A stretch of 64,000 nucleotides of DNA from Hymenobacter oligotrophus (GCF_003574965.1 NZ_CP032317.1:3534001-3598000); one strand, 5' to 3'; positions 41,485 to 50,835 are shown, numbered from the stretch's first letter. Notes: generated by a model from the letters alone, not told the origin. Made by a program: numbers and translations.

Positions 41485-43266
41485 ATGGACGTTCGCCGCA
41501 CCTTCGATATTCTGCCTTATCAGCTACAAAACTTTCCGAAAGCTGATTGCCTTGCGGCCAAGCGCGCTGGCAACTGGCAGCCGTTCAGCACCCAACAGAT
41601 TCTCGACAACGCCGAACGGGTAAGCTTTGGCCTGCGCAAACTAGGCGTGGGGAAAGACGACAAAGTGGCCATCATCTCGATGAACCGCCCCGAGTGGCTG
41701 ATGACGGACTTCGGTATTTCGCAGCTCGGTGCCGTAACAGTGCCCATGTACCCCACCATCACGGTGGAGGATTACGCATATATTTTTGCCGATGCCGGTG
41801 TGAAAGCTGTTGTGGTATCCGACAAAGAGCTCTACGATAAAGTAAAGCAAGCCACGGCCGGCCTCGATATTTCCGACGATTGCATTTTTACCTTCGATCG
41901 GGTGCCCGGCGCACGCCACTTCGACGACCTGCTGGCCATGGGCCAGGGCGGCGACAAAGCCGAGCTGGAGCGCATGAAAGCCGCCGTACAACCCGACGAC
42001 CTGCTGACGCTCATTTACACCTCGGGCACCACCGGCAAGCCCAAGGGCGTAATGCTCTCGCACGACAACATCCTGAGCAACTGCCGCAACGCGCAAGCCT
42101 CGGTGCCGGTAACCAAGGACGACAAAGCCCTGAGCTTCTTGCCGCTCTGCCATATTTTCGAGCGGATGGTTACCTACCTCTACATGATCAACGGCGTGAG
42201 CATTTACTACGCCGAGAGCATGGAAACCATTGCCGACAACCTGCGCGAGGTAAAGCCCAACATTTTTACCACGGTGCCGCGCCTGCTCGAAAAAGTGTAC
42301 GACAAGATTGTGGCCAAAGGCTACGAGCTGGACGGCGTGAAGAAGAACCTGTTCTTCTGGGCGCTTAACCTAGGCTTGGACTTCGACACGCAGGAGGACA
42401 AAGGATTCTTCTACAACACCCAGCTGAAACTGGCGCGTAAGCTCATCTTCTCGAAGTGGCAGGAGGCCCTAGGTGGCAATATCCGCTGTATCGTTTCGGG
42501 GGGTGGGGCGTTGCAGCCGCGCCTGGCGCGGGTGTTCTGGGCGGCAGGCATCCGGGTGATGGAGGGCTACGGCCTAACGGAAACCTCGCCGGTAATTGCC
42601 GTGAACGGTTTCGAGCCCGAAAACAACAAGATTGGCTGCGTAGGGCCGCTCGTTGATAACACCGAAGTGAAGATTGCGCCCGACGGGGAGATCTTGACCA
42701 AGTCGGCCTCGGTGATGAAGGGCTACTACAACCGGCCGGATTTGACGGCGGAGGTGATTGACGCGGAGGGCTGGTTCCACACGGGCGACATCGGCGAGTT
42801 CGTCAACGGGCGCTTCCTCAAAATCACCGACCGCAAGAAGGAGATGTTCAAGACCTCGGGCGGCAAGTACGTGGCCCCGCAGGTCATCGAAAACAAGCTC
42901 AAGGAGTCCCCCCTCATCGAGCAGGCCATGGTCGTCGGCGACGGGCAGAAGTTCCCGGCCGTGCTGCTGGTACCGTCGTTCGACGAACTGAAGAAATGGT
43001 GCCAGCGCCACAACGTGGACTGCAACGGCTCAAACGAAGACATCATCCGCAACGAAAAGGTGTGCGCCATGTATCACGAGCTGGTGGGCAAGTACAACCA
43101 AGGCTTTGCGCAGTGGGAGCAAGTGAAGAAGGAAGTGCTGCTGCCCGCGCAATGGACGGTGGAAAGCGGCGAGCTGACGCCCACCATGAAGGTGAAGCGC
43201 AAGATCATTAGCAACAACTACAAGGACATTATCGACAGCCTCTATCAAGTAGAAGCTGTGCGGTAA
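41485..43266 (+). CDS. fadD: long-chain fatty acid-CoA ligase (AMP-forming)
   Basis: 593 residues. Activates fatty acids to acyl-CoA. The P-loop LIYTSGTTGKPKGVMLSH (~174-191), GYGLTETSPVIA (~350) and HTGDIGEF...KITDRKKEMFKTSGGKYV (~430-465) with the C-terminal catalytic Lys region are all present. It resembles the eukaryote-like FAA group (593 residues). It precedes the MarR-fad cluster by 1 kb. The 155-base divergent gap with the arginase-like gene has no perfect promoter match. Confidence 0.88.
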   Translation: MDVRRTFDILPYQLQNFPKADCLAAKRAGNWQPFSTQQILDNAERVSFGLRKLGVGKDDKVAIISMNRPEWLMTDFGISQLGAVTVPMYPTITVEDYAYIFADAGVKAVVVSDKELYDKVKQATAGLDISDDCIFTFDRVPGARHFDDLLAMGQGGDKAELERMKAAVQPDDLLTLIYTSGTTGKPKGVMLSHDNILSNCRNAQASVPVTKDDKALSFLPLCHIFERMVTYLYMINGVSIYYAESMETIADNLREVKPNIFTTVPRLLEKVYDKIVAKGYELDGVKKNLFFWALNLGLDFDTQEDKGFFYNTQLKLARKLIFSKWQEALGGNIRCIVSGGGALQPRLARVFWAAGIRVMEGYGLTETSPVIAVNGFEPENNKIGCVGPLVDNTEVKIAPDGEILTKSASVMKGYYNRPDLTAEVIDAEGWFHTGDIGEFVNGRFLKITDRKKEMFKTSGGKYVAPQVIENKLKESPLIEQAMVVGDGQKFPAVLLVPSFDELKKWCQRHNVDCNGSNEDIIRNEKVCAMYHELVGKYNQGFAQWEQVKKEVLLPAQWTVESGELTPTMKVKRKIISNNYKDIIDSLYQVEAVR

Positions 43267-43291
43267 GTGCCCACGCTGCCCGTTTGTATCA

Positions 43292-43329
43292 CAACGGCCC
43301 GGTTGCCCTAGGTGGCAGCCGGGCCGTTG
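43292..43329 (+). terminator. terminator after fadD with CCTAGG in the loop
   Basis: CAACGGCCCGGTTGCC / GGCAGCCGGGCCGTTG (one G-U), loop CTAGGT; the octamer CCCTAGGT (from 43306) spans the stem-loop junction. Confidence 0.8.
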
Positions 43330-43394
43330 TTGCTCATGGCCGCAAGCGGGCTACCTTTAACCCTCCAAATCCACTTTCATTATCGCTTACTTAC

Positions 43395-44234
43395 ATGATT
43401 AACTCTTATTTGTCGCCGGTGACTTTGCTGCTAGGCGGCGCACTGCTGGCGGCGGGCTGTGGCAATAGCAAGCGCCAAGACCCTACGCCGCCAACCGTGG
43501 CCACAACTACCACGATTTCGGGCATGGTGCAAGCCGAAGACGAGCAGCTACAGCCGCTGGGCAAAGAAGGCGTGGCGGTAAGGCTCGAGGGCACCACAGT
43601 ATCGACCGTTACCGATGCCAATGGCGCCTACCAACTTACTAATGTGCCATTGGGCCAGCACGTGCTTAGCCTGAGCCGTGCCGGCTTGGGCACCATGCGC
43701 TACGAGGCAAACATCAACGACCTGACTCCGCGTACCATGGCCCCGGTACTGCTGAGCGAGCAAAGCTCTACGCGCATCACCGACCTGAAGAGCGTGGCCA
43801 AAAGCCCCAACTCGCTGCCCGGCGAGGTAGTCGCCTACGAGTGCAGCGTGAGCTACAACGCGCAGCTCTACCCCGCGCCCACGCAGTACGCCATTATTGT
43901 GTACGTGGGCAAAACCGCCGACGTCAGCCATGCCAATTATCTGCAGGCGACGCAACTCAGCCAGAGCCAAAATGTTACCTCGCCGCCCACACCCGGCACT
44001 GGGCGCTTTCGGTTAGCTTTTTACGCCAATGAGTTGCAACAGCTTGGCTTCGCCTCGGGCGACAGGGTGTACGTGGCCGCATACGGCATGAACAAAGGTG
44101 CTGCCAGCGGCGGCATTGGCCGCGAGGCCACCTACTTTGTGCCGTACTCACGCAACTCCTCCACAGGGCAAATTCAGCGCGTGGTGGCCAACGTTAACCC
44201 CAATGCCGTGCGGGCAAATTTTGTGTTGCCCTAG
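43395..44234 (+). CDS. lipoprotein with carboxypeptidase-regulatory-like domain
   Basis: 279 residues from the ATG at 43395. Lipoprotein signal ends in LLAAGC. Residues ~35-115 form a transthyretin-like CarboxypepD_reg domain (ISGMVQAEDEQLQPLGKEGV, VTDANGAYQLTNVPLGQHVL). The C-terminal half is of unknown type (YPAPTQYAIIVYVGKTADVS, FYANELQQLGFASGDRVYVA). Surface location is likely; function unknown. The stop codon TAG lies inside CCCTAGGT. Confidence 0.7.
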   Translation: MINSYLSPVTLLLGGALLAAGCGNSKRQDPTPPTVATTTTISGMVQAEDEQLQPLGKEGVAVRLEGTTVSTVTDANGAYQLTNVPLGQHVLSLSRAGLGTMRYEANINDLTPRTMAPVLLSEQSSTRITDLKSVAKSPNSLPGEVVAYECSVSYNAQLYPAPTQYAIIVYVGKTADVSHANYLQATQLSQSQNVTSPPTPGTGRFRLAFYANELQQLGFASGDRVYVAAYGMNKGAASGGIGREATYFVPYSRNSSTGQIQRVVANVNPNAVRANFVLP

Positions 44235-44256
44235 GTGCCCTGCGGCGCCTACCTTA

Positions 44257-44302
44257 GGGCAGGCCGGCTTCGGGCAACGAGGCCGGCCTGCCCAACTTTT
44301 TT
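44257..44302 (+). terminator. strong intrinsic terminator after the lipoprotein gene
   Basis: GGGCAGGCCGGC / GCCGGCCTGCCC, 12 bp, 13-base loop, then AAC and a run of seven T. Confidence 0.9.
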
Positions 44303-44314
44303 ATGGCAAACTAG

Positions 44315-44347
44315 TATGCTTGCATAACAAAATTATTTGTACGTTTA
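44315..44347 (+). promoter_or_regulatory. promoter and candidate MarR operator of the fad cluster
   Basis: The dyad TATGC-TT-GCATA (44315-44326) overlaps a TTG -33 element (44320-44322). Seventeen bases later TACGTTTA (44340-44347) is one mismatch from TAnnTTTG. The ATG of marR follows at 44381. Overlap of dyad and promoter suggests autoregulation, which is inferred. Confidence 0.45.
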
Positions 44348-44380
44348 CCCAGGCTCAGGTGCATGCCGGCCGCCGCTTAC

Positions 44381-44857
44381 ATGAAACCCGAGGAAACCGT
44401 AGACTATAATATAAAAGTGGCGTGGCACGCCATTTCGCGCATGTACAATGTGCAGGCGGCCAAACACGACATCACCACAAGCATCGGCTTCGTGCTCCTG
44501 AACATCGATCAGGAACAAGGCACGCCGGCCACCAAAATTGCGCCGCTGCTGGGCCTCGAAACCCGCTCGCTTACGCGCATTCTGCGCTCGATGGAGGAGA
44601 AGGGCCTCATCTACAAACAGGCCGATCAGCAGGACAAACGCTCGGTGCGCATTTTCCTTACGGAGGAAGGCTTGCGCAAGAAAGAGGTGTCGCGGCAAAC
44701 GGTGCGGCAGTTCAACCAGAAGATTCGGGAGAAAGTACCCACCGATCAGCTGGAGGTGTTTTTCCGCGTGGTGGGTCAGATCAATGGCCTGATCGACAGC
44801 AAAAGCATTTTCGAGGGCTTTAAGGTGAGGCCCCTCAAAACCGATAAAAAAGCTTAA
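44381..44857 (+). CDS. MarR-family transcriptional regulator
   Basis: 158 residues from the ATG at 44381 (KPEETVDYNIKVAWHAISRMY); an ATG six codons upstream is also possible. The winged helix is clear: TPATKIAPLLGLETRSLTRI as recognition region and GLIYKQADQQDKRSVRIFLT as the wing with the Asp-x-Arg contact. Flanking helices form the dimer. It is 65 bases upstream of fadB, so it probably represses the beta-oxidation genes in response to acyl-CoA (inference from position). Confidence 0.88.
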   Translation: MKPEETVDYNIKVAWHAISRMYNVQAAKHDITTSIGFVLLNIDQEQGTPATKIAPLLGLETRSLTRILRSMEEKGLIYKQADQQDKRSVRIFLTEEGLRKKEVSRQTVRQFNQKIREKVPTDQLEVFFRVVGQINGLIDSKSIFEGFKVRPLKTDKKA

Positions 44858-44922
44858 CCGCGGCGCCTAGGTGGCGGCGGTCCGTGCTCAACCATTCACT
44901 CATTCACGCATTCCCTGAAAGA

Positions 44923-47331
44923 ATGAATCGTACCATCAAGAAAGTAGCCGTACTGGGCTCCGGTGTGATGGGCTCGCGCATTGCGGCCCACTTCGCCAAC
45001 ATCGGCGTGCAAGTGCTGCTGCTCGACATCGCCCCGAAGGAGCTGACGCCCGACGAGGAGAAGAAAGGCCTCACGCTCGACTCGCCGCTGGTGCGCAACC
45101 GCATCGTGAACAGCTCGCTGGAAGCCGCCGTGAAGGCCAGCCCCTCGCCGCTGTACCGCAAAGCCGACGTGAGCCGCATCAAAACCGGCAACTTCGACGA
45201 CAACCTCAAGGAAATTGCCACCTGCGACTGGACGATTGAGGTAGTGGTAGAGCGCCTCGACATCAAGAAGAGCCTGTTCGACCGCGTGGAGCAGTTCCGC
45301 AAGCCCGGCACGCTTATTACCTCAAATACCTCGGGCATTCCGATTCACTTGATGACGGAAGGCCGCTCCGACGATTTCAAGCGGCACTTCTGCGGTACGC
45401 ACTTCTTCAACCCGCCCCGCTACCTGAAGCTGCTCGAAATCATCCCGACGCCGAACACGGACCAGTCGGTGGTGGATTTCCTGATGCACTACGGCGACCT
45501 GTACCTGGGCAAAACCACCGTATTGGCCAAAGACACCCCGGCATTTATCGCCAACCGCGTGGGCGTATTCGCCATCATGGACGTGCTGCAGGTAATGCAG
45601 AAGCTCGGCCTGACGGTGGAGGAAGTAGATAAGCTGACCGGTCCGGTTATCGGCCACGCCAAGTCGGCCACCTTCCGCACCTCCGACGTGGTGGGTTTGG
45701 ATACGCTCATTAACGTAGCCAACGGCCTGGCCCAAAACCTGCCCAACGACGAAGCCCGCGACGCGTTCCAGCTGCCCGAGTTTCTGCGGAAAATGGGCGA
45801 GAACAAGTGGCTCGGCGACAAAACCGGCCAGGGCTTCTACAAGAAGGTAAAAGGCGAAGGCGGCAAGTCGGAAATTCAGGCCCTTGACCTAGGCACGCTG
45901 GAGTACAAGCCCAGCGCCAAGGTGAAGTTTGCGACCCTCGAAGCCACCAAACCCATCGAAAAGCTGGCCGACCGCTTTAAGGTGCTGGCCGCGGGCAAGG
46001 ACAAAGCGGGCGAGTTCTACCGCCAGTCGTTTGCCGGGCTGTTCGCCTACGTGTCGAACCGCATTCCGGAAATCACCGACGCGCTGTACAAAATCGACGA
46101 CGCCCTGCGCGCCGGCTTCGGCTGGGAAATGGGTCCGTTCGAAACCTGGGATGCCCTAGGTGTGCAGGCCGGCGTGGAGCTGGTAAAGACCAACGGCAAG
46201 CAGCTCGCCCCGTGGGTAGAGGAAATGCTGGCCGCCGGTAACACTACTTTTTACAAGGTGGACGCCGCGGGCGTGAAGCAGTACTACGATGCCGAAACGA
46301 AAAGTTACAAGGCCATTCCGGGCGTCGAGAACTTCATCATCCTCGACAACCTGCGCGCTTCGGGCAAGGTACTGTGGAAGAACTCCGGTGCTTCTGTAAT
46401 CGACCTCGGCGACGGCATCCTGAACGTGGAGTTCCACTCCAAGATGAACACCCTGGGCACCGACGTGATTCAGGGCTTGCTGAAGGGCGTGGACATGGCC
46501 GAGCAGGGCTACCGCGGCCTTGTGGTGGGCAACGATGCCGCTAACTTCTCGGCGGGTGCCAACCTGGGCCTGGTGTACATGTACGCCCTGGAGCAGGACT
46601 ACGACGAGATTAACATGATGATTGCCCAGTTTCAGCAGGCCATGATGCGGATGCGCTACAGCAGCATCCCCGTAGTGGGCGTGCCGCACGGCCTCACGCT
46701 GGGCGGCGGCTGCGAGCTGAACCTGCACGCCGATAAGGTGGTAGCAGCGGCCGAAACCTACATGGGCCTGGTGGAATTTGGCGTAGGCCTGATTCCGGCC
46801 GGTGGTGGCACCAAGGAAATGGTGTTGCGCACGGCCGCCAAGTACGAAGAAGGCGAGCCGGAGCTGAACCTACTGCGCAACACCTTCGTGACCATCTCCA
46901 TGGCCAAGGTGTCCACGTCGGCCCAGGAGGCTTTCGACCTAGGCTTTATGCGCCGCGGCGACGAGGTGGTGGTAAACAGCAACCGCGCCATCATGGCGGC
47001 CAAGCAGGCAGCTATTGATCTGGCCGATGCGGGCTACACCATGCCCACGCAGAAAACCAACATCAAGGTGCACGGCAAAAACGCCCTGGGCATGTTCCTA
47101 ACAGGCGTGCACGCCATGAAGGAAGGCCGCTACATCTCGGCTCACGACCAGAAGATTGCCGAAAAGTTGGCCTACGTGATGTGCGGCGGCGACCTAAGCG
47201 CCCACACCGAAGTAAGCGAGCAATACCTGCTGGACCTGGAGCGCGAAGCCTTCCTGAGCCTCACCGGCGAGCGGAAAACCTTGGAGCGCATCCAGAGCAT
47301 CCTCACCACCGGCAAACCGCTGCGCAACTAA
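44923..47331 (+). CDS. 3-hydroxyacyl-CoA dehydrogenase / enoyl-CoA hydratase fusion
   Basis: 802 residues from the ATG at 44923. The dehydrogenase comes first: NAD-binding VAVLGSGVMGSRIAAHFANI (~7-26), NTSGIPIHLMTEG and HFFNPPRYLKLLEIIP with the catalytic His. The hydratase/isomerase domain is C-terminal: NDAANFSAGANLGLVYMYA and VGVPHGLTLGGGCELNLHAD, MGLVEFGVGLIPAGGGTKEM with the catalytic Glu. This order is the reverse of Escherichia coli FadB. Two middle steps of beta-oxidation are thus in one chain. It starts the fad operon after marR. Confidence 0.92.
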   Translation: MNRTIKKVAVLGSGVMGSRIAAHFANIGVQVLLLDIAPKELTPDEEKKGLTLDSPLVRNRIVNSSLEAAVKASPSPLYRKADVSRIKTGNFDDNLKEIATCDWTIEVVVERLDIKKSLFDRVEQFRKPGTLITSNTSGIPIHLMTEGRSDDFKRHFCGTHFFNPPRYLKLLEIIPTPNTDQSVVDFLMHYGDLYLGKTTVLAKDTPAFIANRVGVFAIMDVLQVMQKLGLTVEEVDKLTGPVIGHAKSATFRTSDVVGLDTLINVANGLAQNLPNDEARDAFQLPEFLRKMGENKWLGDKTGQGFYKKVKGEGGKSEIQALDLGTLEYKPSAKVKFATLEATKPIEKLADRFKVLAAGKDKAGEFYRQSFAGLFAYVSNRIPEITDALYKIDDALRAGFGWEMGPFETWDALGVQAGVELVKTNGKQLAPWVEEMLAAGNTTFYKVDAAGVKQYYDAETKSYKAIPGVENFIILDNLRASGKVLWKNSGASVIDLGDGILNVEFHSKMNTLGTDVIQGLLKGVDMAEQGYRGLVVGNDAANFSAGANLGLVYMYALEQDYDEINMMIAQFQQAMMRMRYSSIPVVGVPHGLTLGGGCELNLHADKVVAAAETYMGLVEFGVGLIPAGGGTKEMVLRTAAKYEEGEPELNLLRNTFVTISMAKVSTSAQEAFDLGFMRRGDEVVVNSNRAIMAAKQAAIDLADAGYTMPTQKTNIKVHGKNALGMFLTGVHAMKEGRYISAHDQKIAEKLAYVMCGGDLSAHTEVSEQYLLDLEREAFLSLTGERKTLERIQSILTTGKPLRN

Positions 47332-47349
47332 ACTAATAGCTAAGAACTA

Positions 47350-47480
47350 GTTCCCCTCCTCAGATGAGGAGGGGCTAGGGGTGGTTGACTGACCGTTGAA
47401 CCATTACAACGATTACTAGAGCTAGCCCCTAATTTCTAGCTTTTCAACCACCCCTGGCCCCTCCTCATCTGAGGAGGGGG
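47350..47480. repeat. large intergenic inverted repeat (family A, copy 2)
   Basis: GTTCCCCTCCTCAGATGAGG and the following AGGGGCTAGGGGTGGTTGA (47350-47388) match the arm of the copy at 23431, and 47444-47480 is its imperfect complement. It fills most of the 200-base gap between the fadB-like and thiolase genes. The loop differs from copy 1. Confidence 0.9.
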
Positions 47481-47531
47481 ACTGGAACTAGCATTAGCCT
47501 AACCTCTACCTTCTTTCAAGACTCAATCAAC

Positions 47532-48710
47532 ATGGAAGCATATATCGTAGCTGGTTACCGCACGGCCGTGGGCAAAGCGCCCCGCGGTGGTTTCCGCTTC
47601 ACCCGCCCCGACGACCTGGCCGCCGAGGTAATCAAGCACCTGATGGCCTCGGTGCCGGCCCTCGACCCAACCCGCGTCGATGACGTGCTGGTGGGCAACG
47701 CCGTACCCGAAGCCGAGCAGGGCTTGCAAATGGGCCGCCTGATTTCGCTGCTGGCCCTGCCCATCAACGTGCCGGGCCTCATCGTGAACCGCTACTGCGG
47801 CTCGGGCGTGGAAACCATTGCCATGGCCGTGGGCAAAATCAAGGCCGGCATGGCCGACTGCATTATTGCGGGCGGTACCGAAAGCATGAGCCTGGTGCCC
47901 ACCGTGGGCTGGAAGACTGTGCCGAACTACGGCCTCGCCCAGAAGCACCCCGACTACTACCTCGGCATGGGCCTCACGGCCGAAGCCGTAGCGCAGGATT
48001 ACAAAATCACGCGCGAGGAGCAGGACGAGTTCAGCTACAACTCGCACCAGAAAGCCATCCGCGCCATCAAGGAAGGCCGCTTCAAGGATCAAATTGTGCC
48101 GATTACGGTTGAGGAAACCTACCTCGACCAAGCTTCGGGCAAAAAGAAGAAGCGCACCTACGTGGTGGATACCGACGAAGGCCCCCGCGCCGACACCTCG
48201 GTAGAAGCCCTAGGTCGTTTGCGGCCGGTGTTTGCCCAGAACGGCACCGTTACGGCCGGCAACTCCTCGCAGACTTCCGACGGTGCTGCTTTCGTCATCG
48301 TGATGTCGGAGCGCATGGTGAAGGAGCTGAACCTGGAACCGGTAGCCCGCATGGTGAACTACGCCGCCGAAGGCGTTGACCCGCGCATCATGGGTATGGG
48401 CCCCATCAAGGCCGTGCCAAAAGCCCTGAAGCAAGCCGGCATGAAGCTCGACGACATCGACCTGTTCGAACTGAACGAGGCCTTTGCTTCGCAGTCGATT
48501 GCAGTAGTGCGCGAGCTAGGCATCAACCCCGAGAAGCTGAACGTGAACGGCGGCGCCATTGCCCTAGGTCACCCGCTGGGCTGTTCGGGCGCCAAGCTCA
48601 GCATTCAGCTGTTCGACGAGCTGCGCCGCACCGGCAAGAAGTACGGCATGGTAACCGCCTGCGTAGGCGGCGGCCAGGGCGTAGCCGGCATCTACGAGCT
48701 GCTGAAGTAG
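47532..48710 (+). CDS. fadA: acetyl-CoA C-acyltransferase (thiolase)
   Basis: 392 residues. Performs the thiolytic step of beta-oxidation. The acyl-accepting cysteine is Cys89 in NRYCGSGVETIAM, with GGAIALGHPLGCSGAKLSIQ (catalytic His) and CVGGGQGVAGIYE (second Cys) at the C-terminus. It follows the dehydrogenase/hydratase fusion on the same strand and forms the functional trifunctional set with it. Confidence 0.93.
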   Translation: MEAYIVAGYRTAVGKAPRGGFRFTRPDDLAAEVIKHLMASVPALDPTRVDDVLVGNAVPEAEQGLQMGRLISLLALPINVPGLIVNRYCGSGVETIAMAVGKIKAGMADCIIAGGTESMSLVPTVGWKTVPNYGLAQKHPDYYLGMGLTAEAVAQDYKITREEQDEFSYNSHQKAIRAIKEGRFKDQIVPITVEETYLDQASGKKKKRTYVVDTDEGPRADTSVEALGRLRPVFAQNGTVTAGNSSQTSDGAAFVIVMSERMVKELNLEPVARMVNYAAEGVDPRIMGMGPIKAVPKALKQAGMKLDDIDLFELNEAFASQSIAVVRELGINPEKLNVNGGAIALGHPLGCSGAKLSIQLFDELRRTGKKYGMVTACVGGGQGVAGIYELLK

Positions 48711-48715
48711 CACGA

Positions 48716-48821
48716 CTGTAGCGCGGACTTTGTAGTCCGAGTTTGCTAGAACGAAGTCGTTGGGGCGATACCGCAGGGACCCAGTAGTTCTGGCTAACGC
48801 GGGCTGAAGCCCGCGCTACAG
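48716..48821. repeat. intergenic inverted repeat (family C)
   Basis: CTGTAGCGCGG (48716-48726) pairs with CCGCGCTACAG (48811-48821); CGGACTTTGTAGTCCG and CGGGCTGAAGCCCG form inner hairpins. It starts six bases after the thiolase stop codon. Confidence 0.8.
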
Positions 48822-48894
48822 CTCAAGTTTAAAAAGCCGCTGAGTTTCAGAACCGAAGCACGAATTTGCTGGTTTTGTTTTAGGTAACAGACAG

Positions 48895-48917
48895 AAAGCC
48901 CGGTCCTTCCGGGTTTT
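48895..48917 (+). terminator. terminator in the thiolase-acyl-CoA dehydrogenase gap
   Basis: AAAGCCCGG / CCGGGTTTT with a 5-base loop and TCTTT. The 130 bases after it hold three GTCGGC(A/T) direct repeats and TACCTTTC (48956), one mismatch from a -7 element, so the next gene may have its own promoter. Confidence 0.65.
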
Positions 48918-49047
48918 CTTTACCCAAAGTAGTCGGCACGCATAACATTTTTTACTACCTTTCGGTACAAGCACCAGCCGGCCCTTGTCGGCTCGAAATA
49001 GTCGGCAAGCCTAACAGTTCAGACATCCCCTCAACATTCCCACGGCC

Positions 49048-50835
49048 ATGGAAGTAACCCAGCAAACCACCAAGGGCGGCGAGTTCATCATCAAGGAAAC
49101 CGAAGCCCAATCCGTATTCACGCCTGCCGACTTTTCGGAGGAGCAGCGCATGATGTACCAGACTTGCCTTGACTTCGTAGTAAACGAAGTGCACCCGCTG
49201 CTCGACCGCCTCGACAACCACGAGGAAGGGCTGATGGAGAACCTGATGCGCAAGGCTGGCGAGCTGGGCCTGTTTGGCGTGAGCATTCCGGCGGAGTACG
49301 GCGGCTACGACATGGACTTCAATACCTCGCTGCTTGTAACCGAGGGCGTGGGCGGTGGCCACTCGTTCCCGGTTGCCTTCGCGGCCCACACCGGCATTGG
49401 CATGCTGCCCATCCTGTACTTTGGTACCGAGGAGCAGAAAGCCAAGTACATTCCGGACCTCACCAACGGCACCAAGTTCGCGGCGTACTGCCTGACCGAG
49501 CCCGGCTCCGGCTCCGACGCCCTAGGTGCTAAAACCAAGGCCGTGCTGACGGAGGATGGCAGCGGCTACGTGCTGAACGGCCAGAAGATGTGGATTACCA
49601 ACGCCGGCTTTGCCGACGTGTTCATCGTCTTCGCCCAAGTGGATGGCGACAAGTTCACGGGCTTCATTGTGGAGCGCGGTACGCCCGGCCTCACTTTCGG
49701 CAACGAAGAGCACAAGATGGGCATCAAAGGCTCGTCTACGCGCCAGGTATTCCTGTCCGACTGCGTGGTGCCGAAGGAGAACATCTTGGGTGAGATTGGC
49801 AAAGGCCACCTCATCGCCTTCAACATCCTGAACATCGGCCGCATTAAGCTGGCGGCGGCTTGCCTAGGTGCTTCCAAGCGCGTAGCGGGCCTGAGCGTGA
49901 AGTACGCCAACGAGCGTCAGCAGTTTAAACTGCCGATTGCCAAGTTCGGCGCAATTCGTCAGAAGATTGCCCAGCAGGCCATCCGCATCTACGCTGTGGA
50001 GTCGGCTATTTACCGTGCGGGCATGGACATCTACCGCAAAGAGCAAGAGATGGCAGGCCAGGGCCAATCGGCCAACGAAGCCCTGCTGGGTGCCGCCCGC
50101 GAGTTTGCCGTGGAGTGCGCTATTCTGAAAGTTGAAGGCTCGGAAGTACTCGACTACGTGGTAGATGAAGGCGTGCAGATCTACGGTGGTTACGGCTTCT
50201 CGGCCGACTACCCCATGGACCGCGCTTACCGCGACTCGCGCATCAACCGCCTGTTCGAGGGCACCAACGAAATCAACCGCATGCTGGCCGTCGACATGAT
50301 CCTGAAGAAGGCCATGAAAGGCGAGTTGGACCTGATGGGCCCGGCCATGGCTGTGCAGCAGGAGCTGATGGCTATTCCGGACTTTGGCGGCGAAGAAGAA
50401 ACCGGCCTGTTCAGCAAAGAATACAAGACCATCAAGAACCTGAAAAAGGCCATCCTGATGGTAGCTGGCACGGCCGTTCAGAAGTATATGAACTCGCTCG
50501 CCAAGGAGCAGGAAGTGCTGATGAACATTGCCGACATGGCCATTAAGGTGTACACCGCCGAAAGCACGCTGCTGCGCGTGGAGAAGGAAGTGAGCCTGAA
50601 AGGCGAAGACGCCCTAGGTCCGCAGATCGACATTGCTCGCGTGTACCTGGCCGACACCGTGGACCTGGTAAACAAATCGGGCAAAGACGCCATTGCCGCC
50701 ATGACCGAGGGCGACGAGCAGCGCCTGCTGGCGCTGGGCCTGAAGCGCTTCACCAAGGCTGAGCTGTTCAACACCAAGGAGGCCCGCCGTCGCATTGCCG
50801 CGCCGCTGATCGAGGCCAACGACTACGTGTACTAA
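49048..50835 (+). CDS. acyl-CoA dehydrogenase with C-terminal extension
   Basis: 595 residues. First step of beta-oxidation. FAD and substrate motifs AYCLTEPGSGSDALGAKTKA and WITNAGFADVF, ERQQFKLPIAKFGAIRQKIA, and GGYGFSADYPMDRAYRDSRI followed by FEGTNEINRM, which holds the catalytic Glu of the ACAD family. The last ~190 residues form an additional helical domain, as in very-long-chain dehydrogenases (ACADVL/ACAD9-like). It completes a fatty-acid oxidation set with the upstream genes. The electron-transfer flavoprotein genes are not in the window. Confidence 0.92.
   Translation: MEVTQQTTKGGEFIIKETEAQSVFTPADFSEEQRMMYQTCLDFVVNEVHPLLDRLDNHEEGLMENLMRKAGELGLFGVSIPAEYGGYDMDFNTSLLVTEGVGGGHSFPVAFAAHTGIGMLPILYFGTEEQKAKYIPDLTNGTKFAAYCLTEPGSGSDALGAKTKAVLTEDGSGYVLNGQKMWITNAGFADVFIVFAQVDGDKFTGFIVERGTPGLTFGNEEHKMGIKGSSTRQVFLSDCVVPKENILGEIGKGHLIAFNILNIGRIKLAAACLGASKRVAGLSVKYANERQQFKLPIAKFGAIRQKIAQQAIRIYAVESAIYRAGMDIYRKEQEMAGQGQSANEALLGAAREFAVECAILKVEGSEVLDYVVDEGVQIYGGYGFSADYPMDRAYRDSRINRLFEGTNEINRMLAVDMILKKAMKGELDLMGPAMAVQQELMAIPDFGGEEETGLFSKEYKTIKNLKKAILMVAGTAVQKYMNSLAKEQEVLMNIADMAIKVYTAESTLLRVEKEVSLKGEDALGPQIDIARVYLADTVDLVNKSGKDAIAAMTEGDEQRLLALGLKRFTKAELFNTKEARRRIAAPLIEANDYVY

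Noticed and set aside
23431-47480. Family A repeats as insertion sequences
   Set aside because: No transposase frame inside and no target-site duplication seen; size is about 130-160 bases.
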